A DNA stretch of 64,000 nt from Perca fluviatilis (GCF_010015445.1 NC_053115.1:6588076-6652075); one strand, 5' to 3'; shown: positions 13,501 to 26,874, counted from the first letter of the stretch. Made by a program: numbers and translations. The notes: generated from the sequence alone by a model not told the origin.

Positions 13501-15990
13501 TCATTTATTTGTCTTATTGCCAACAAATCTCCTGAAAAGACCAACACCAACAAGGTGTGAGTCCCTCTTTCAATACTTTCTTACTTCCCAGAGTCCATTT
13601 ATTATTACTGAATACATTCATTTTCTGAAACATAGTTTCATAGTTTCATTTTTAAAAAGGTTGAAGAAATTTCCTAAAGCAGCTGGGTACTGTATTTTTT
13701 AGCCCAGTAACAGGAATAAATATTACTAAGTGACTCAAAATAAACTACATTTACACAGACAATACCTCTTAGTAGGATCAATTTATTCTTGGAATCAGAT
13801 TGTGGATTTCTGAATATAGTGGTCAGATTTTTTTCTGTGCTCCATGTTCAAGGATGTGGTGGAGGAATGTCTTGGCGTTTGCAAATCTAAACATTGTGTG
13901 CCATGAAGAAAAAGGAGAAGGAAGCTATGATGCATTTGCACTGCACGGTTCACTTTTCACTCTCACTCTCTGCAGCACTGTATGGTGACACTGCCACAGG
14001 TGAGCCACCATATGTGTGCTGTCCATGGTGCTGAACTAGCTGCTGAAATGGTGTGGTCTGAGAAAAACACTTTACTCTGCAAACACGAGGAGGTCCTGAA
14101 ATCACAAAACCAAAAGCCTGATCTATCACTAAAACTAAAGATGACTTTCCCTGTTTACGAAAATGCCATCCTTAATTATTATTAGAAAACTGCATTTTCG
14201 AGCTTGCTGTAACAGTGGTGATTGGGAGCTGTATCACTTCTGGCTAGATTTACCTCAATATGCTTCAGGCTCTGTGTCCGTAGGGCGTGAGGGTCTGTAT
14301 CCACAGCCTTGTGGCTCCTTCGGGGCCAGAGCCAGCCATCTGTCTTCATCTCTCTCCATGGACGAGAACCAGAGACATGGTGTACAGATAAGAGTTATTC
14401 TCCCCACCTGCCTCCTACCCACACACCTTTCTCTTCACCTCATCAAGGGTGGCTTTAAAGCCTGCAATATATACCTCCTGGTAGACAGCGTTAACTGGTT
14501 TAAAATCAACCCAACAAAGCACTTATTGCACTATATGCTGTTAGATGTTGTCTACCTGCATGATATGGTAATTGGCATTTGGCTATTGTGTTCCTCTGCA
14601 TTTTCAAATGTCTCAAATCAGCAATATGTGTGAAATTAGTGCCTGAAATAAGGGTTTGCAGTTGACTTCTCAAGATTCCACGAACACCCAGCTCTTTCAT
14701 GTGAAGGAGTGCATTAAGACGGTGGTGCTTCAAAGTGAAGGGCACTCATGATACAAATTGATTCTAGAGGCCAGTGCATGCAGCTTTTCAACAGGGCTGC
14801 ACCAAGAGGGAGCACGCATTCACTGAGAAACACCTGCTTTTGAATACAAATAGACAAATGTTTACAAGAAGATTTAGGCTACATTATTTTTTAAAACGGG
14901 AGGTTCAATGGAAGGTGGATTTGAAGGGAGGATTAGGTTTTGAGGTTGTGGACTGAAGCGCAATTATTTATTCAGGGCCTCTACTTCAACCCCTTCACAT
15001 CTCATTTTTGCTTTGCTGCAGTTGCCATGCACTTTGGGACGTGGCAACAGGCGACAGGAGCAGTCGCAGCACATTCAGCTGCTGCACGTATGGCAACACC
15101 GGGTTCATAATCTCCTTGTCTCGCCGCAACCGTGACAAATGGATTCTTCAAATGGCGCTAATGCTTTACAGATGTCATCATACATGGTCGCACAAATGCT
15201 TATGGTGCCAGGATGCTTTTCAGCCTGAGCTCCAGTTTAATGGGATCCTGTATTCATCTTAGTTTTGATTTAAAAGCCACTGCATGATATTACTTACTTT
15301 AATGACCTGTGCATATTTTTCGTGTGTGTTCTTGTGTGTGATTATGCTGCCATTTAATTATTTCACGTGTAAAATAAATGACTGGTTTGATGAAGATGGC
15401 ATTAATTGTGCATGTTACCTGTAGCTTTTAACAAGGACATAGTGGTGATATTTGCTGATATTTTTCTATTGAAAGAGTCACTTTTTCAGAGCTTTGTGCA
15501 CATGCATTTGGGTATTTGGAGTCCCTACCAACCCTTAAACTGTGAAATAAGACAACCCAGTCATTAATTTGTGGGCTGCCGATTAGAAAACATGGGATTC
15601 ATTCAGGACATAGTCTCTGTGACATCACCCATAGGTTTCTGAAAAGCCAGAATAAAGCCCAAAGTGGGCAGCTCCAGGTGGCTCCAGCCGTCACCACCTT
15701 GTCAGTGCCCACAGTAGAAACATTACCGTATAGTCAGGAGAAGCTCGCAGGCAATCGGGGGGACATGGAGGCATACAGTCAAGGGAGAAGCCCATAGAGA
15801 GTCCATGAAAAGAACCGGAACAAAATATTTTAGCAACGTTTTGATGGATTGGAAATACTTCTGTATGTGGCAAGTGAATTCACATTATGTAACATTTATC
15901 AATGAAGAGATTTCTCTTGGCACATCTACCAGAAGACCTACAAATTTCAGACAGGTTGCTCACGTCAAATATACGTCGTCAAGCTCAGTT
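9534..15990. other. Gene-free stretch upstream of lrrn1
   Basis: A CA tract lies at 10495-10532. 15590-15780 resembles a dispersed fish repeat (CTCTGTGACATCACCCATAG). Other reading frames here (for example 14163-14633) have no recognisable domain. I see no gene. Confidence 0.45.
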
Positions 15991-15999
15991 TGAGGCTGC

Positions 16000-16520
16000 G
16001 CAGCAACGCTCAGCCATCACCGGAAAACTGCTTCTAATTGACTTCACTGGTCTCCGCCGAAGTCTATGGCGTCGATGAGTCCATTTATTTCACTGTCTAT
16101 GGGATTGGCTCGCTTTTGGAGCCATTCAAGGAACTGCAGTTTTTGGCACTTTGTGTTGCCTTCATTTTTCAGCACCGGAGGTTGTTGCTTGGATTCGATA
16201 AGCCATTCCGATTTGGCTCCTTTATCTGTGTTGCATACAGGCTCATTAGAATACACCACCGCCATCTCAGTGTCTCCACCCACAGCTTGAGAACTACCTT
16301 TACAAAGGTGTACCATATTTTTTCTCGCAATTTTATCAGAGCAGACTGGGCTTTTTGGGGAGGGGGGCTTAAAGAGACAGGTGCTAAAATAAAGCGTTTC
16401 AGACAGAAGGTGAATACAGATATATTCAGACAGACAGTAGGACAAAAATAATGTTTTTTTTTTAACATTAAATCATGTAAACATGTTCGAGTAAAAATGT
16501 GCATAATATGTCTCCTTTAA
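16000..16520 (-). mobile_element. TTAA-ended MITE copy, minus orientation
   Basis: The right edge reads GCATAATATGTCTCCTTTAA, so on the minus strand the element begins TTAAAGGAGACATATTATGC, matching TTAAAGGRR-type ends. Overlapping frames on both strands (16038-16504) are its by-products. The other end is not clear and 16000 is approximate. Confidence 0.5.
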
Positions 16521-16923
16521 ATTAATAATAATCAAATGGAAATGTTCTAGGTGTTCCATCATTTTATAGCCTACACATTTCCCTGTAATTCAGCTCAACA
16601 TGTTTACACTCTTTTGGAAACTTTGGGATGTTCACTAGGATTTAAAAATAAGTTTTGCTGCTTGTTAGGCGTTAGGGGGCTGTGGGCTTGTGGTTGTCAA
16701 CAATGAACATAAATGTTGGGGTGTTGGGCATGTATAGGCTAAACCTCAAATGAGAGAAAATGTCTGTTCTTTGTAAACTGTGAGGCAGACTTTCCTACAA
16801 CTATGTTTAAAGGGGAAAAGCAAATGTGGGTTATACTGCTTTTGAGCTCAATGTTCCACTAAGATTGAAGAGAAAGATAATACGGATAAGAAAAATATTC
16901 TGAGATCACAGAAGTCTGTCTGT

Positions 16924-17035
<112 letters not shown>

Positions 17036-17299
17036 ATATTATCATCATCAAGGATTATGTATAGAGGAGGAGGCTTGTTTTCAGCATTAATGCCATGTAC
17101 CACCCCCATCTTCCCCTTCGCCCCATGCCCCGCCGCCCTCTCCTGCCTTTGTTCTCATCACAACAAGCCCCGAGCAGATGGTGCTCTGCTTTGCTTGGCC
17201 GCCAGTGACAGGCAGGCGCTCTCAGCCAATAGCCTGCTAGGGAATCAGCTGACTGGTCTGGACAGCGCCAGGTGTTTGTTTTTTAGTTTTTTTTTTAAA

Positions 17300-17665
17300 T
17301 AATTTTCCTTCTCCATCCGTAGGAGGAGCAGGCGGCGGCAGCAGCAGCAGCAGCGGCACAGCGGAGGAATATCAGGGCGACGAACCGGACGGTAGGCAGC
17401 AGGTTGGAGATCTCTGTGCAGACCGCACCATGGCTCTTTCCGAGGCGCCCTGTGACTGATCGGATACACAAGCGACACATCGTTGTAAACATCCGCCTGC
17501 TGAACCCCTTAGGATACAGGAATATGTGTTCTTAACGCTATTTGATAAGACCGTTCACTTGGCATTATAACATTGATCTTATAGCCTATTCATTGTTGCG
17601 TATTGACGCGTGTTCTGGATAAAGGACCTGTGCGCTTGGAAACATCGGACTGGAATGCCAACAAG
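17300..17665 (+). other. lrrn1: Non-coding first exon of lrrn1 (5' leader)
   Basis: A GC-rich block with GCA/GCG runs ends in a consensus donor AAG|GTGAG at 17665/17666. The matching acceptor, a pyrimidine tract then TTTTCCAG, ends at 27969, so exon 2 starts at 27970 and carries 166 bases of leader before the ATG. A CCAAT motif lies near 17226. The 5' end is not visible and 17300 is only approximate. The exon call is inferred from splice signals, base composition and the usual LRRN1 structure; no transcript was seen. Confidence 0.55.
17430..17459 (+). promoter_or_regulatory. Upstream ORF in the lrrn1 leader
   Basis: ATG in a strong context (ACCATGG) opens a nine-codon frame that stops with TGA within the same leader exon. 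If this exon is transcribed, the frame would tend to lower translation from the main start. Its role is inference. Confidence 0.4.
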
Positions 17666-18731
17666 GTGAGACCCCTCAGGAAAGGAAAGACAGGGTTTCC
17701 ACTGCTGTAGTCCGTTTCTTTATAAGCTGCATTTTGGGAGGAAACAATATGTGTTTAGTGATGCGGTTGGCAGCCACATAATCTAAACCCTCAATCAAAC
17801 GTTATAGTCGTAGACTATTGTTGTTTTTGTGTGTGAAACTATGCATACTTTGTGAATATGTTTTAATTCGCAACATGTTTCCCTGCAAGGGCGATGCAGT
17901 GAGTTTATTTAGGATGCAGACACACTCAAGGGCATGATCTTTTTTTTTCTTTTTCTTTTTTTCTTTTTTAAATATAAATGCAGTCCGGTTTTACTTCAGG
18001 CTTGAAATCAGTTTAGAATACACATTAGAACATTGTACCTTACAGCGTATTTGATCAAATGTATCAACCCGTTACAATGCGTCAAATGATAGCACAGAAA
18101 ACAAACTTTGATCTCGTTGCGGTACTTGCCGTGCCAGCAGGAGCTGCTTTCGGCGTGCCTAACGTTGTGTAGCCTACGTGTGATTTGCATATTAATGTTA
18201 AAGTATGTCGGCAGATGTCTCGATTCCTCGTTCTAAGCGGTGAGTCCGCTGAGTCTTGAGACAGACAAGGCCTTCTGTAAAAGATGCCGTGGTGAGAATG
18301 GGGTTGCATTGGCAGGGGGTCTATTGTGGTTCACCAACGCTGCAGCTGTTGCGCTTTTGTGATGGAGACGGCTGACTATCATCATTTAACTTTAGGCAGA
18401 GGGACAAACTGTAGGAAGGTTATGGCTGATAAAGGGATTTATTTTTTGCTTGTCCTACTCAGTTTCTGCCCCATATGACTCTATTAATGACCTCTTTTAA
18501 CAACAAACTGCTGTTACAGCCCTCTTTTCTCTGTGGACCTCTGGGGCAAATAAAAGACTTTGCAGTACAATAAACAACTAAAGTAAACAGCTCAGTCTCC
18601 TTGTGAGCAGTTGTGCTCATTATATTTGAGTATAGAGGTTTTGAGCCAAAGTGCTGTTGTCTATCCTGTACATGTCACATTGAACAAAAGCTGTTTCATT
18701 TTTGCTAACTTTGTCTTGGTTGGTGCTGCAC

Positions 18732-18744
18732 TATATATATTAAA

Positions 18745-18779
<35 letters not shown>
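18732..18779. repeat. TA microsatellite
   Basis: TATATAT interrupted once by A7, then TA repeats to 18779; within lrrn1 intron 1. Confidence 0.9.
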
Positions 18780-18783
<4 letters not shown>

Positions 18784-18852
18784 CCTTAAAATTAAATGAA
18801 CAGGATCACCTGATTGATTTGTTTTTTTCTCTCCCCTGAATGGGGCATCCTG

Positions 18853-18853
<1 letters not shown>

Positions 18854-18916
<63 letters not shown>
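18854..18916. repeat. CA microsatellite
   Basis: About 31 uninterrupted CA units in lrrn1 intron 1. Confidence 0.95.
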
Positions 18917-18917
<1 letters not shown>

Positions 18918-19004
18918 ATGCTGCATAAGCACACACGTAAGATGTTCTTTTAAACTTGATCATGACGATATAGTGTGACAATAGGGCGTTTGTGTTCCAG
19001 GCAG

Positions 19005-19006
<2 letters not shown>

Positions 19007-19047
<41 letters not shown>

Positions 19048-19053
19048 TGTGTG
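19007..19053. repeat. GT microsatellite
   Basis: About 23 GT units with one GA interruption near the end. It is complementary to the CA tract 90 bases upstream, so the pair could form a hairpin. Confidence 0.95.
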
Positions 19054-20597
19054 GCAGCAGGGGGGGGGTTGTTTGGAGACAGCAGGGCTCATGGGAAGGG
19101 GTAGAGGGCTTCTCCCCCTTACCAACATTTAGGTCCCAGGGGTATAAGGCATGGTGAGGATGGGGGTGGTTGGGTTATTGAGCTCAGGCCTCCACCATTA
19201 TTCCTATAAGAAGGGCTGAGGAATTAACCCTTTGTTCTCTGTGGACTACAGGTCTCAGAGGCAACAGACACAGCTCAGCTCACCCTGCTCTCCCTGACAT
19301 CAATGTGTGTTCTGCAGCAAGTACAGCAGTTATGACATTTTTCATGGCACGGATGTGTTGAAGTTTCAGAGACAGACATTCGGAGACACACCTGTGCTGC
19401 CCCCTTGGCTCTGGGGAACAGAGGTGTGTGTGGTTGGACAACAGGAGCCCATTGTGGGTGGCCCTTTGTGGTCCTTTTCACCCATTCAGGTCACGTGCCT
19501 GGCAGAAAAGACTGGATCAGGCCCAGCTGCCTGCCTCTAACCCTTAAGGACTTTAGCCTCACAAACACATTACTATGCAATAAAAGCAATTGTGACCATC
19601 ACATTAATAATACTATAAGATCAGCAGGTTAGTTTACGAGCTTAGGCTACAGGTTTGTTAGTTTGAACCTGAAAGGCTAACAAGGCAGACTGGCAAAAAT
19701 ATAGGTTGGATGGAGGCTGCATTTATGGAAAGCAAAATCTGGTCTGACTTCACTGTAAGAGGAGGTGGCTTTAGATCAGATGGTAGGTAGTTGTTGGTGG
19801 TTCAATCCCTATATATTATAATTATTTTAATGTAAAATCACAATGCTTAAAAAAAATATCTGCCCTACCCTTTTCCGTTAATCTTGCTCAGTTAACCTTT
19901 TTTCGGGTAGAGAAACTCATTTTATGGCTCTCTCTATTCAAACTTAATAGGCTAATGATGAACATTATGACGAATAAATTAAATTTTGTTGTTACTTTGT
20001 GCTTTAAAAGACCTGTTTTTAGGATTTTTGGAGCGATAGCAGGTTCCACTCCTGTTCAGATACATTTACACTGCAGTTTGCTCTTCTTCCCATAATACCT
20101 TACTAGCAGCTGTTCCACTAAAAGACATTGTTGTATGACTCAGAGAGAGGCTGAGGATTTCCACCCAAGTGTCCCTTGACACTTACGCTTCCTGGTTGAA
20201 GGTAAACCAGTTTGAAAGGTGCAGCAATCAAGCAGCTCTAAAATCAATACCACGAGCGTTGCTGATGACGAAGATGTCTCCAACCAGGGGAGACCTAACA
20301 TGAATCGTCTAATGTGAAGCCAGCCAGCATGTACGCAGGCACACTCACACTTACTCTTACCTCTTTACACGGTCATAATATTTGTCATAATGTGTGTTGC
20401 TTAACACATTTTTGTGTATGTCAGGGGAAGCAATCCACACAGTTATACTGTACACACAAATGCGCCATTGTTTCCTCTCTATTGTGCTCTGGATGGGCGA
20501 ACACAGTTCTACAGGAAACCGCCTGCTACAAGCATTGTTAAAAAAAAAAAACACTCCTGCTTATTTGAGACTCCTGCTAGGAAGCGGAGGGTCTTAT

Positions 20598-20968
20598 TAG
20601 GGCTGCACGATATGAGGAAAATATGCGATAACGTTGTTGAATATCGCGATAACAATGTTAATTCCAATGTACTCAGTTCTGCATTTGTGCTGCTGTCAAT
20701 ATTCTACTGAAATACAACAAATTGCTTGTTGAATTTAAAACAAATTAAAGGAAATAGTTTCCAACATTCTTCCATTGAACAAATTGAATATAAAAAGCAC
20801 CACTTAAAAAAAAATTGACAGTTACGATTAATGTGCAGTTTTCTGCTGATATTTTCTTTCAACTAACACACAAAAAAATCTCCTGAGTGTCTATTGCGTT
20901 ATGTTGCAGCCTTTTGCAATGCGTATATTGCAATGACGATAGAATAAACCATTTATTGCGCAGTCCTA
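20598..20968. mobile_element. hAT-type MITE with target-site duplication
   Basis: The ends are TAGGGCTGCACGATAT and, at the right, ATTGCGCAGTCCTA (inverted). The flanks GGTCTTAT (20590-20597) and GGTATTAT (20969-20976) are an 8-bp duplication with one mismatch, the hAT signature. It is 371 bp with no coding frame. Confidence 0.75.
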
Positions 20969-22502
20969 GGTATTATATTAAATTCTTAGAGTGTTAGAGG
21001 CAGGTGTAAGCACGAGCGAAAGGATCACGACAACCCATTTTGAGCACATTGAAGTCCTGAATCCCTCATCATCCTAGGAAAAAGATGTGGTTCACATGAC
21101 TACATAATCTCCAAGGGAGGTGTAACTGTTGATGTGTCTGCTGCTTGGACACGTGTTTCCCAATAGGCTGGAAAATGTGTTTATCTCTATTTATGCTGGT
21201 GTTGAAGATGAGACGGGTAATACAAAAAAGAGACATTTGAGCTTTCACTTCATATATTAGGTGTTTTTTCTCTTCATTTGTCTTCTTGTGACAGCACCAG
21301 TCTGTTCTATATAATACCCCCCCTTGTTGAGTCTCCTTGTCACTCAGGTTCTGTCATCTAATTCAGGAGTGTTTTTATTCAGTTACCGACAAGCTGTGTT
21401 TATAGGCTCCCTGGGGTTTGTTCATCTCACTTGCACCACCTCTAATTTGTTTTCCCTCATTTCTGTTTTTATCTTTCTCTATGTGTGTGCGGTTGATTTT
21501 AGTCAACTAAAGCTCAAAAGCAAACCTGGGCCAGTGGGGTTATATGTGTGTTTCTCCCAAGAGAGCCCTAATGCAAGACTCTTGTTATCCAGTTGAAATC
21601 ACATTTTCATTTTCTCATGTCACTCTCAATTCTCATCACATTCAAGGAAGGATTTTCTTGATTTCTAGATGAGCTTGAGGGTCCCCAGACTGACTTGGAC
21701 AGATATTTGAAAACTGAGCCTTGGGCTTAATCAGTCACCTTATCTAAGAAAGGGCTTTCACATCTTCCGTCACTCATCGTCAGCAACCTGAATTCTTTAA
21801 AGTTTGATACATAGATGAAAATGATTACTTTCCTCTCATCCGTACACGTCACGGACATCTTTTCTACAGTTCAGAAGACAAATGTTAAAAAATGTTCAAT
21901 CCCTCTCATTCTGTTTAAAAACTGAAATTCTGAGAACTTGGCTGACCTGGATGAGTGTAGTGACTGTCATCATACATACATTTGGCATGTCAGTTCATTA
22001 CAACCTTATAGGCAAAATGGGGCTCAACTACAGTAGTGCTGGCAGATTTTTACAGAGCTGTTTGGATATTTTTAGGTCTTTCAGAAGTGACATCTTTGAA
22101 CTTACACCAGGATGCCAATTAACAAGTTAGATCACTGTGACAGTTTCTCTACTGACATGACAAGGATCTACTTTCATGGCATGCAGTTAATGATCTTCTT
22201 TTTATGATCATATTAAATTTAAGGTTGATACTTTACTGTTGAAAGATCCAGCAATGTGAAAAATGGCCAGGGCTAACACCTGCAAGGCCTCACTGAACAG
22301 ATACAGAACATGGATAATTATCAAACAACAAAGAAAGGATCTTACCTAAGAACTCTGTCTCAACTTTGGCAGCCTGCACCTGCAGCAGACCACAGCCTCC
22401 GGCCTAATCCGATGCAGAGGCCTTCAACGTGAACTCTGTTTCCATTGAACTTTGCTTGTAACTTCAGCAGTTTGGACCTGGGACACTGTTATCGGCCGTT
22501 GC

Positions 22503-22640
22503 TAGGGCTGAAACGATTCCTTGAGTAACTTGTGTAGTTTGTTAACTAAAAATCATCAACAAATTCTTTGCATCGACGATCAGCTTCGTTACACAGCCCA
22601 CTGTGTTTTGCATGGATGATTACTACAGTCACACAACGCG
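22503..22640. mobile_element. hAT-like element end fragment
   Basis: CTAGGGCTGAAACGATTCCT followed by TTAACTAAAAATCATCAAC and TTTGCATCGACGATC resembles the end of a common fish hAT element. No second terminus found. Confidence 0.4.
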
Positions 22641-22959
22641 CTCACGGGCTATGTACAAGTGACATGATGAAGGTGGCGCGGATAGCAAAATGAAGAAAGA
22701 GAGAGAAAATAAGCGAGGGGCAAAGAGATGAGACAGGCCACAAAAAAGTAGTAGGACACGGTGGTCTGAAATAAGAGGTATAACCAAGCTGGTTATCTCC
22801 AGTCATACTTAGGTTCCTTAAGCAGGCCTTAACCTAATGTTTGTAATGTAGATTAGAGGAATCTGTCTGATACCTAGGTCATAGGGCATTAAGGTTAGGA
22901 TTAGGGTTAGGTGCCTTGAAGTCGACGGTCGCAGTGCTGTCTTGAAGTCGACGGTGGGG

Positions 22960-23510
22960 GCTTAAAACTCGCCTCGTGAGACCGTCCTGATCTCGCAAGC
23001 TCCAGTTATCCTCTCGCAGATCAGTCTGGCATCTTGAGATAGAGAAAATTTGGAGCCGTTCACCAAACGACCGACCAATCAGCGTTGGTTTTGAGGTGGG
23101 TTTAGGTGTGACGCAACAAGAAGCGACTGTTCAGTCTAAACAACATGGCAGCTTCCCCGGATGAGATGAGCGTAGCTATCGCGCAAGTTTTATTCAAATT
23201 AGAAAGTATTCCTTCATTGAAAGAAGAGCAAAAAACGGCACTGGAGGCTTTTCTCGGAGGAAAAGATGTTTTTGCTCTTCTCCCGACTGGTTTCGGCAAG
23301 ACTTTGATCTGACTGGTTGATTCGGCCCGTCTATCACCAACATAGGTGGTGATAGACAGATGGTTCATCCAATCAGCTAACCAGTATTTTCGCCCCTTCC
23401 CAAAAGTTCTCCAACGGAAAGTTCCCAGATGGATATGCCGAGCAAATGCGAAGCAATCCATCTGGCGGAGTGAGGTTAGCTTAAAACACCATTGAGCCAC
23501 CAAATGGCCT
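22960..23510 (+). mobile_element. Transposon-like relic carrying a RecQ-like helicase start
   Basis: A CpG-containing block around the frame at 23145-23312. The left portion has GATCAGTCTGGCA and the right portion ATCCATCTGGCGGAGTGAGG and TTAGTCTGAC, suggesting ends of a repeated element, but I could not pair exact termini. It is probably a non-autonomous derivative; the class is not settled. Confidence 0.4.
23145..23312 (+). pseudogene. Truncated RecQ-like DNA helicase N-terminus
   Basis: A 55-codon frame starting MAASPDEMSV. It runs through a predicted helical region (LKEEQKTALEAFLGGKDVFA) into LLPTGFGKTLI, where the Walker A motif of superfamily 2 helicases of the RecQ type is intact, and then stops at TGA. 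A full RecQ core needs about 350 more residues, none of which follow. Many fish genomes carry multi-copy RecQ-like frames of this sort, which is known background rather than something shown here. I read it as a repeat-borne or retro-copied fragment within lrrn1 intron 1. Confidence 0.5.
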
Positions 23511-24087
23511 ATTAGTCTGACACCACCCCCATTTAAATTTTATATTTCACAAATATTGTTTTCCATCAGATCTTTTATAGATCTCGACATTTCCATCAGC
23601 CTTCATTTCTGTTAGAAACCCGCCCTTTGACACCATGAAAAGTACTGCTTTACCATGAGATGAACTTAATACACTTTATCCAACCACAGGTGATACAACA
23701 TTAAAGGGGTACTGCCAAGATCAGCAGTAATACATTTGTCTGTCATTTCTGTGAGGACTACTGCGACTAACATAAGACCACCTTTGGTAATCTGTGCTCC
23801 TTCTGCTCCATTAACGTTGTACTGGTAACCTGCATCAATGCACTAACCCACTGATGACGATCACCAGCAGAACCTAGCACGCTTAACGCATTTGATACAT
23901 TTGAAACTTGTGATATATAGGACATTCTCATGTGAATATGTATCAATATTACCGGTAGATTAGGGTAGATAGAGGATGTAGGTACGCGTGAGGGAATAAA
24001 ATAAATAATAATAAAAATGAAAAAAAAAAATGGGATCAACTCAAAGACTAAGTGGCTGAAAAGTATACAAAATAGAAAATAGCTGGG

Positions 24088-24330
24088 TTTGTTTGTTTGT
24101 TTGTTTGTTTATTTAGGATCCTCATTAGCTCCTGCATTGCAGCTGCTATTCTTCCTGAGGTCCTTACAACTCACTTGTAACTGTGACAATGCAATAATAC
24201 ATACACATAACATCATAAACAAATTAAAAATAAAAAAGTTTTAAAACGAAAACTAAACATACACTATAATTTCTTGACAAAATACACTCACATAAGACTA
24301 GACAGACACATAGCTCCACCAGTGCAGTTA
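24088..24330. repeat. TTTG microsatellite joined to a dispersed repeat 3' end
   Basis: (TTTG)5 is followed by TTTAGGATCCTCATTAGCTC and a TGCATTGCAGCTGCTATTC hairpin, a phrase common at LINE-type repeat ends in fish. Class uncertain. Confidence 0.4.
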
Positions 24331-26254
24331 TCGAACATTCCTTACTTTTAGGTTGAACAACTTTTTTAATTTTTTTTTATTATAAACAGGTACATCCACA
24401 TACTATTGTACTATAACATGGCTTTCATCCTCTCACCTTGTCACCTTGTCTAAAGAATGATACATTTACATAATCAGATTACTGATCCATTTCTGTGGGG
24501 TTAGTGTTAAAACACCTGTCCCACTTGTGAGTTCTGGGTCTTTGATCAATAAAAGCTGTACTACAGTAACACCCCACGTAACAAAGCAGTTTATGTCTGA
24601 AGTTGTTGGTATTTATTACACAGGTTCAAAGGTGGCCGTGGTTACAACCTCTGGGTTTTTCCGTTTCCTGCCTTCCTGCCTTTGGTGTTGTGTTGAGTGT
24701 TCTTCCCCCTGCTGTGTGTTTTATGCTTTCCTGTGGCTTTGGGACTCTGATCACAATGGACCTGTGAAGCCTGTGTCAGGATGTCATAGACAGCTTTTAG
24801 TTGTTGTTGAAAACCAACAGGATGTTGACAGATTTTTTTTCAGTCTTTTAAGTGCTCATAGTTACATCACAACAGCATTTTTTTTTTCAGCTAACCTACT
24901 TTTCACTTTGACAAGTGTGTCATATTTTTTGTGTTCAGAAACTTTTTAATCTTACATTGCATAAAGGGGAACACAGACAAAGCTGTTAGCATTTATTGAA
25001 TGGGGAGAATCTAAGATTAACCCCATTTGTGGAGAATACTGTGGATGAGGAAGAATGTGTGAGCAGAAAATTATGCATTTATATACCTGGGCCCAGTAAT
25101 CTTGATAGCTTGCTTTTTGCTTTTGCCTCTCCAACACTAATTTTATGTCATAGAGATGCAAGATTCAGATGCTAACAATTTAACAATGGGTCAAAGGTGC
25201 ACCATTGCATTTATTCACAGTTGTAATCCTTTGCAATTAAAACATGTTGCAGTATATTGATGTAAATCTGTCAAGTATTTACTTTCCGAATCTGCCTTTT
25301 TGTTTGATTTTAGTCAGCTAAGCAAATGGTAAATTATTATCAATGAAAAAGTGTATGTTTTGTGCATGGTGTTTTGAAAGATTTCCCCATTTTTCTGGGG
25401 GTTTTTGTGCTGTTTGTTGACCAATGTCAATACTGTAACAAAATGAAATTATTTTTATATTATATTTTTATGGGACAGAATATTTAGTCATTGACAAAAT
25501 TACAAACAATAATTATTTTCATAATGAGATTACCGATGAATTAACACACCTCTTTGCTGTATGTGTCTCAGATTCCACTGATACATTGCTTTTAATTTAA
25601 GTGCTAAGTGACTTGTTTCTCTCCTCTGGGTTTGAATATATTACACTGCCTCAATCCCCTCTTCAGTATTTCCATCCATTAATCCTGACTGGTGCAGCAA
25701 TCATCACAATATACATTGCTTCATTTTAAAGACATGATACTCCCTCTTCTGATCCCTCTTTCACCCATGCTCCGCCCTGTCCCAAAGGGAAGAGAAGTGT
25801 TCTTGTTTCCCTGGTGCTGTTGCCAGGCAGTTTGCATTCAGATGAATTAGTCAGCTCTCTTGTTTGAAAGCCTCTTAAGTGCTGTCTTCTTAAGCTGGTG
25901 TTGACCATAAAGCTGTGGGGTGGAGAAGGCCGTGGTACTGTGGTGGTGCCCGAATGGCTGTGCACTGGATGGTGTGCCACCTTTGGTAAATAGATCTAAC
26001 TAAGTATTGGGATCTCTGTTGCTGTTGGCTTGTTAAAGACGTGCTGGCAACCTAATCCTGTTAATAAACAATGGTGAGGGATGAAACTGTTGCATAGAAA
26101 ATATACAGTATTTGCATGTGAACAGAATTTTTGAGTGAGTGAGACACATATTTCATGTAAATGAGATAAAAGGTATATAAAATGGCTATATAAAAGGTTT
26201 AATCCATCATTAACCAGACTAAGAGTGAAGCCCCAAATATCAATGTGTTTGTCA

Positions 26255-26530
26255 CAGTGGTGCTTTAAGATAAATGCTAATCTCACCGACAATGCTAACA
26301 TGTTCAGCAGGTATGGTTACCATGTTCACCATCCTAGTTTAGCATATTAGCATGCCAGCATTTTTATTAGCGATTTAGCACTAAACACTAAAAAGTTAAA
26401 TAATTTTCAAAGCTTTTACAATTGAGGTAAATATGAATATCTGTAGCAAATTGAATGACATCCATCAAGTGGTTGTTCAGACATTTTACTCAAAACCACA
26501 AAATGTAGCATTAGTCAGTCATAAGTCAGG
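26255..26530 (-). repeat. Dispersed fish repeat, copy 2
   Basis: Carries the minus-strand version of the family: CAGTGGTGCTTTAAG, GCTAATCTC, and TTTTACTCAAAACCACAAAATG. Confidence 0.5.
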
Positions 26531-26874
26531 AGGCTTCATCGTCGTAGAGAGTAAAAGCTGTAAACTTACGCCAAACCTAACAATGTAAATTTAAATCCAA
26601 GTCAGAATTTCATCAGATCAAAATGTTTAAAAATGATCACTACATGCACATGCATACCATAGGCACTATGATGGCAGGTGTGGTTAGCTATCCAACCCAC
26701 CCAGGGTGATAAACCTCTCAAAACAATTAACAATTTTAAGTACACAATTTAAACCCTCTCAAAAACACATCAATCCCAAAGCGTGGGAGTGCATAGACAA
26801 CAATAGTATACCAAAACTTATCCCAAATATATCAAAACAGTTGTAAGTTAAATGACAGGAAACAGCCATGGATG

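Noticed and set aside
14163..14633. 156-codon frame upstream of lrrn1
   Set aside because: No signal peptide, domain or splice pattern recognised; composition fits chance in non-coding DNA.
16038..16504. Long overlapping frames on both strands (up to 137 codons)
   Set aside because: They lie in a repeat element ending TTTAA and show no domain; codon pattern is not convincing.
22890..22915. Telomere-like TTAGGG units
   Set aside because: Only about three imperfect units; too short to be an interstitial telomere tract.
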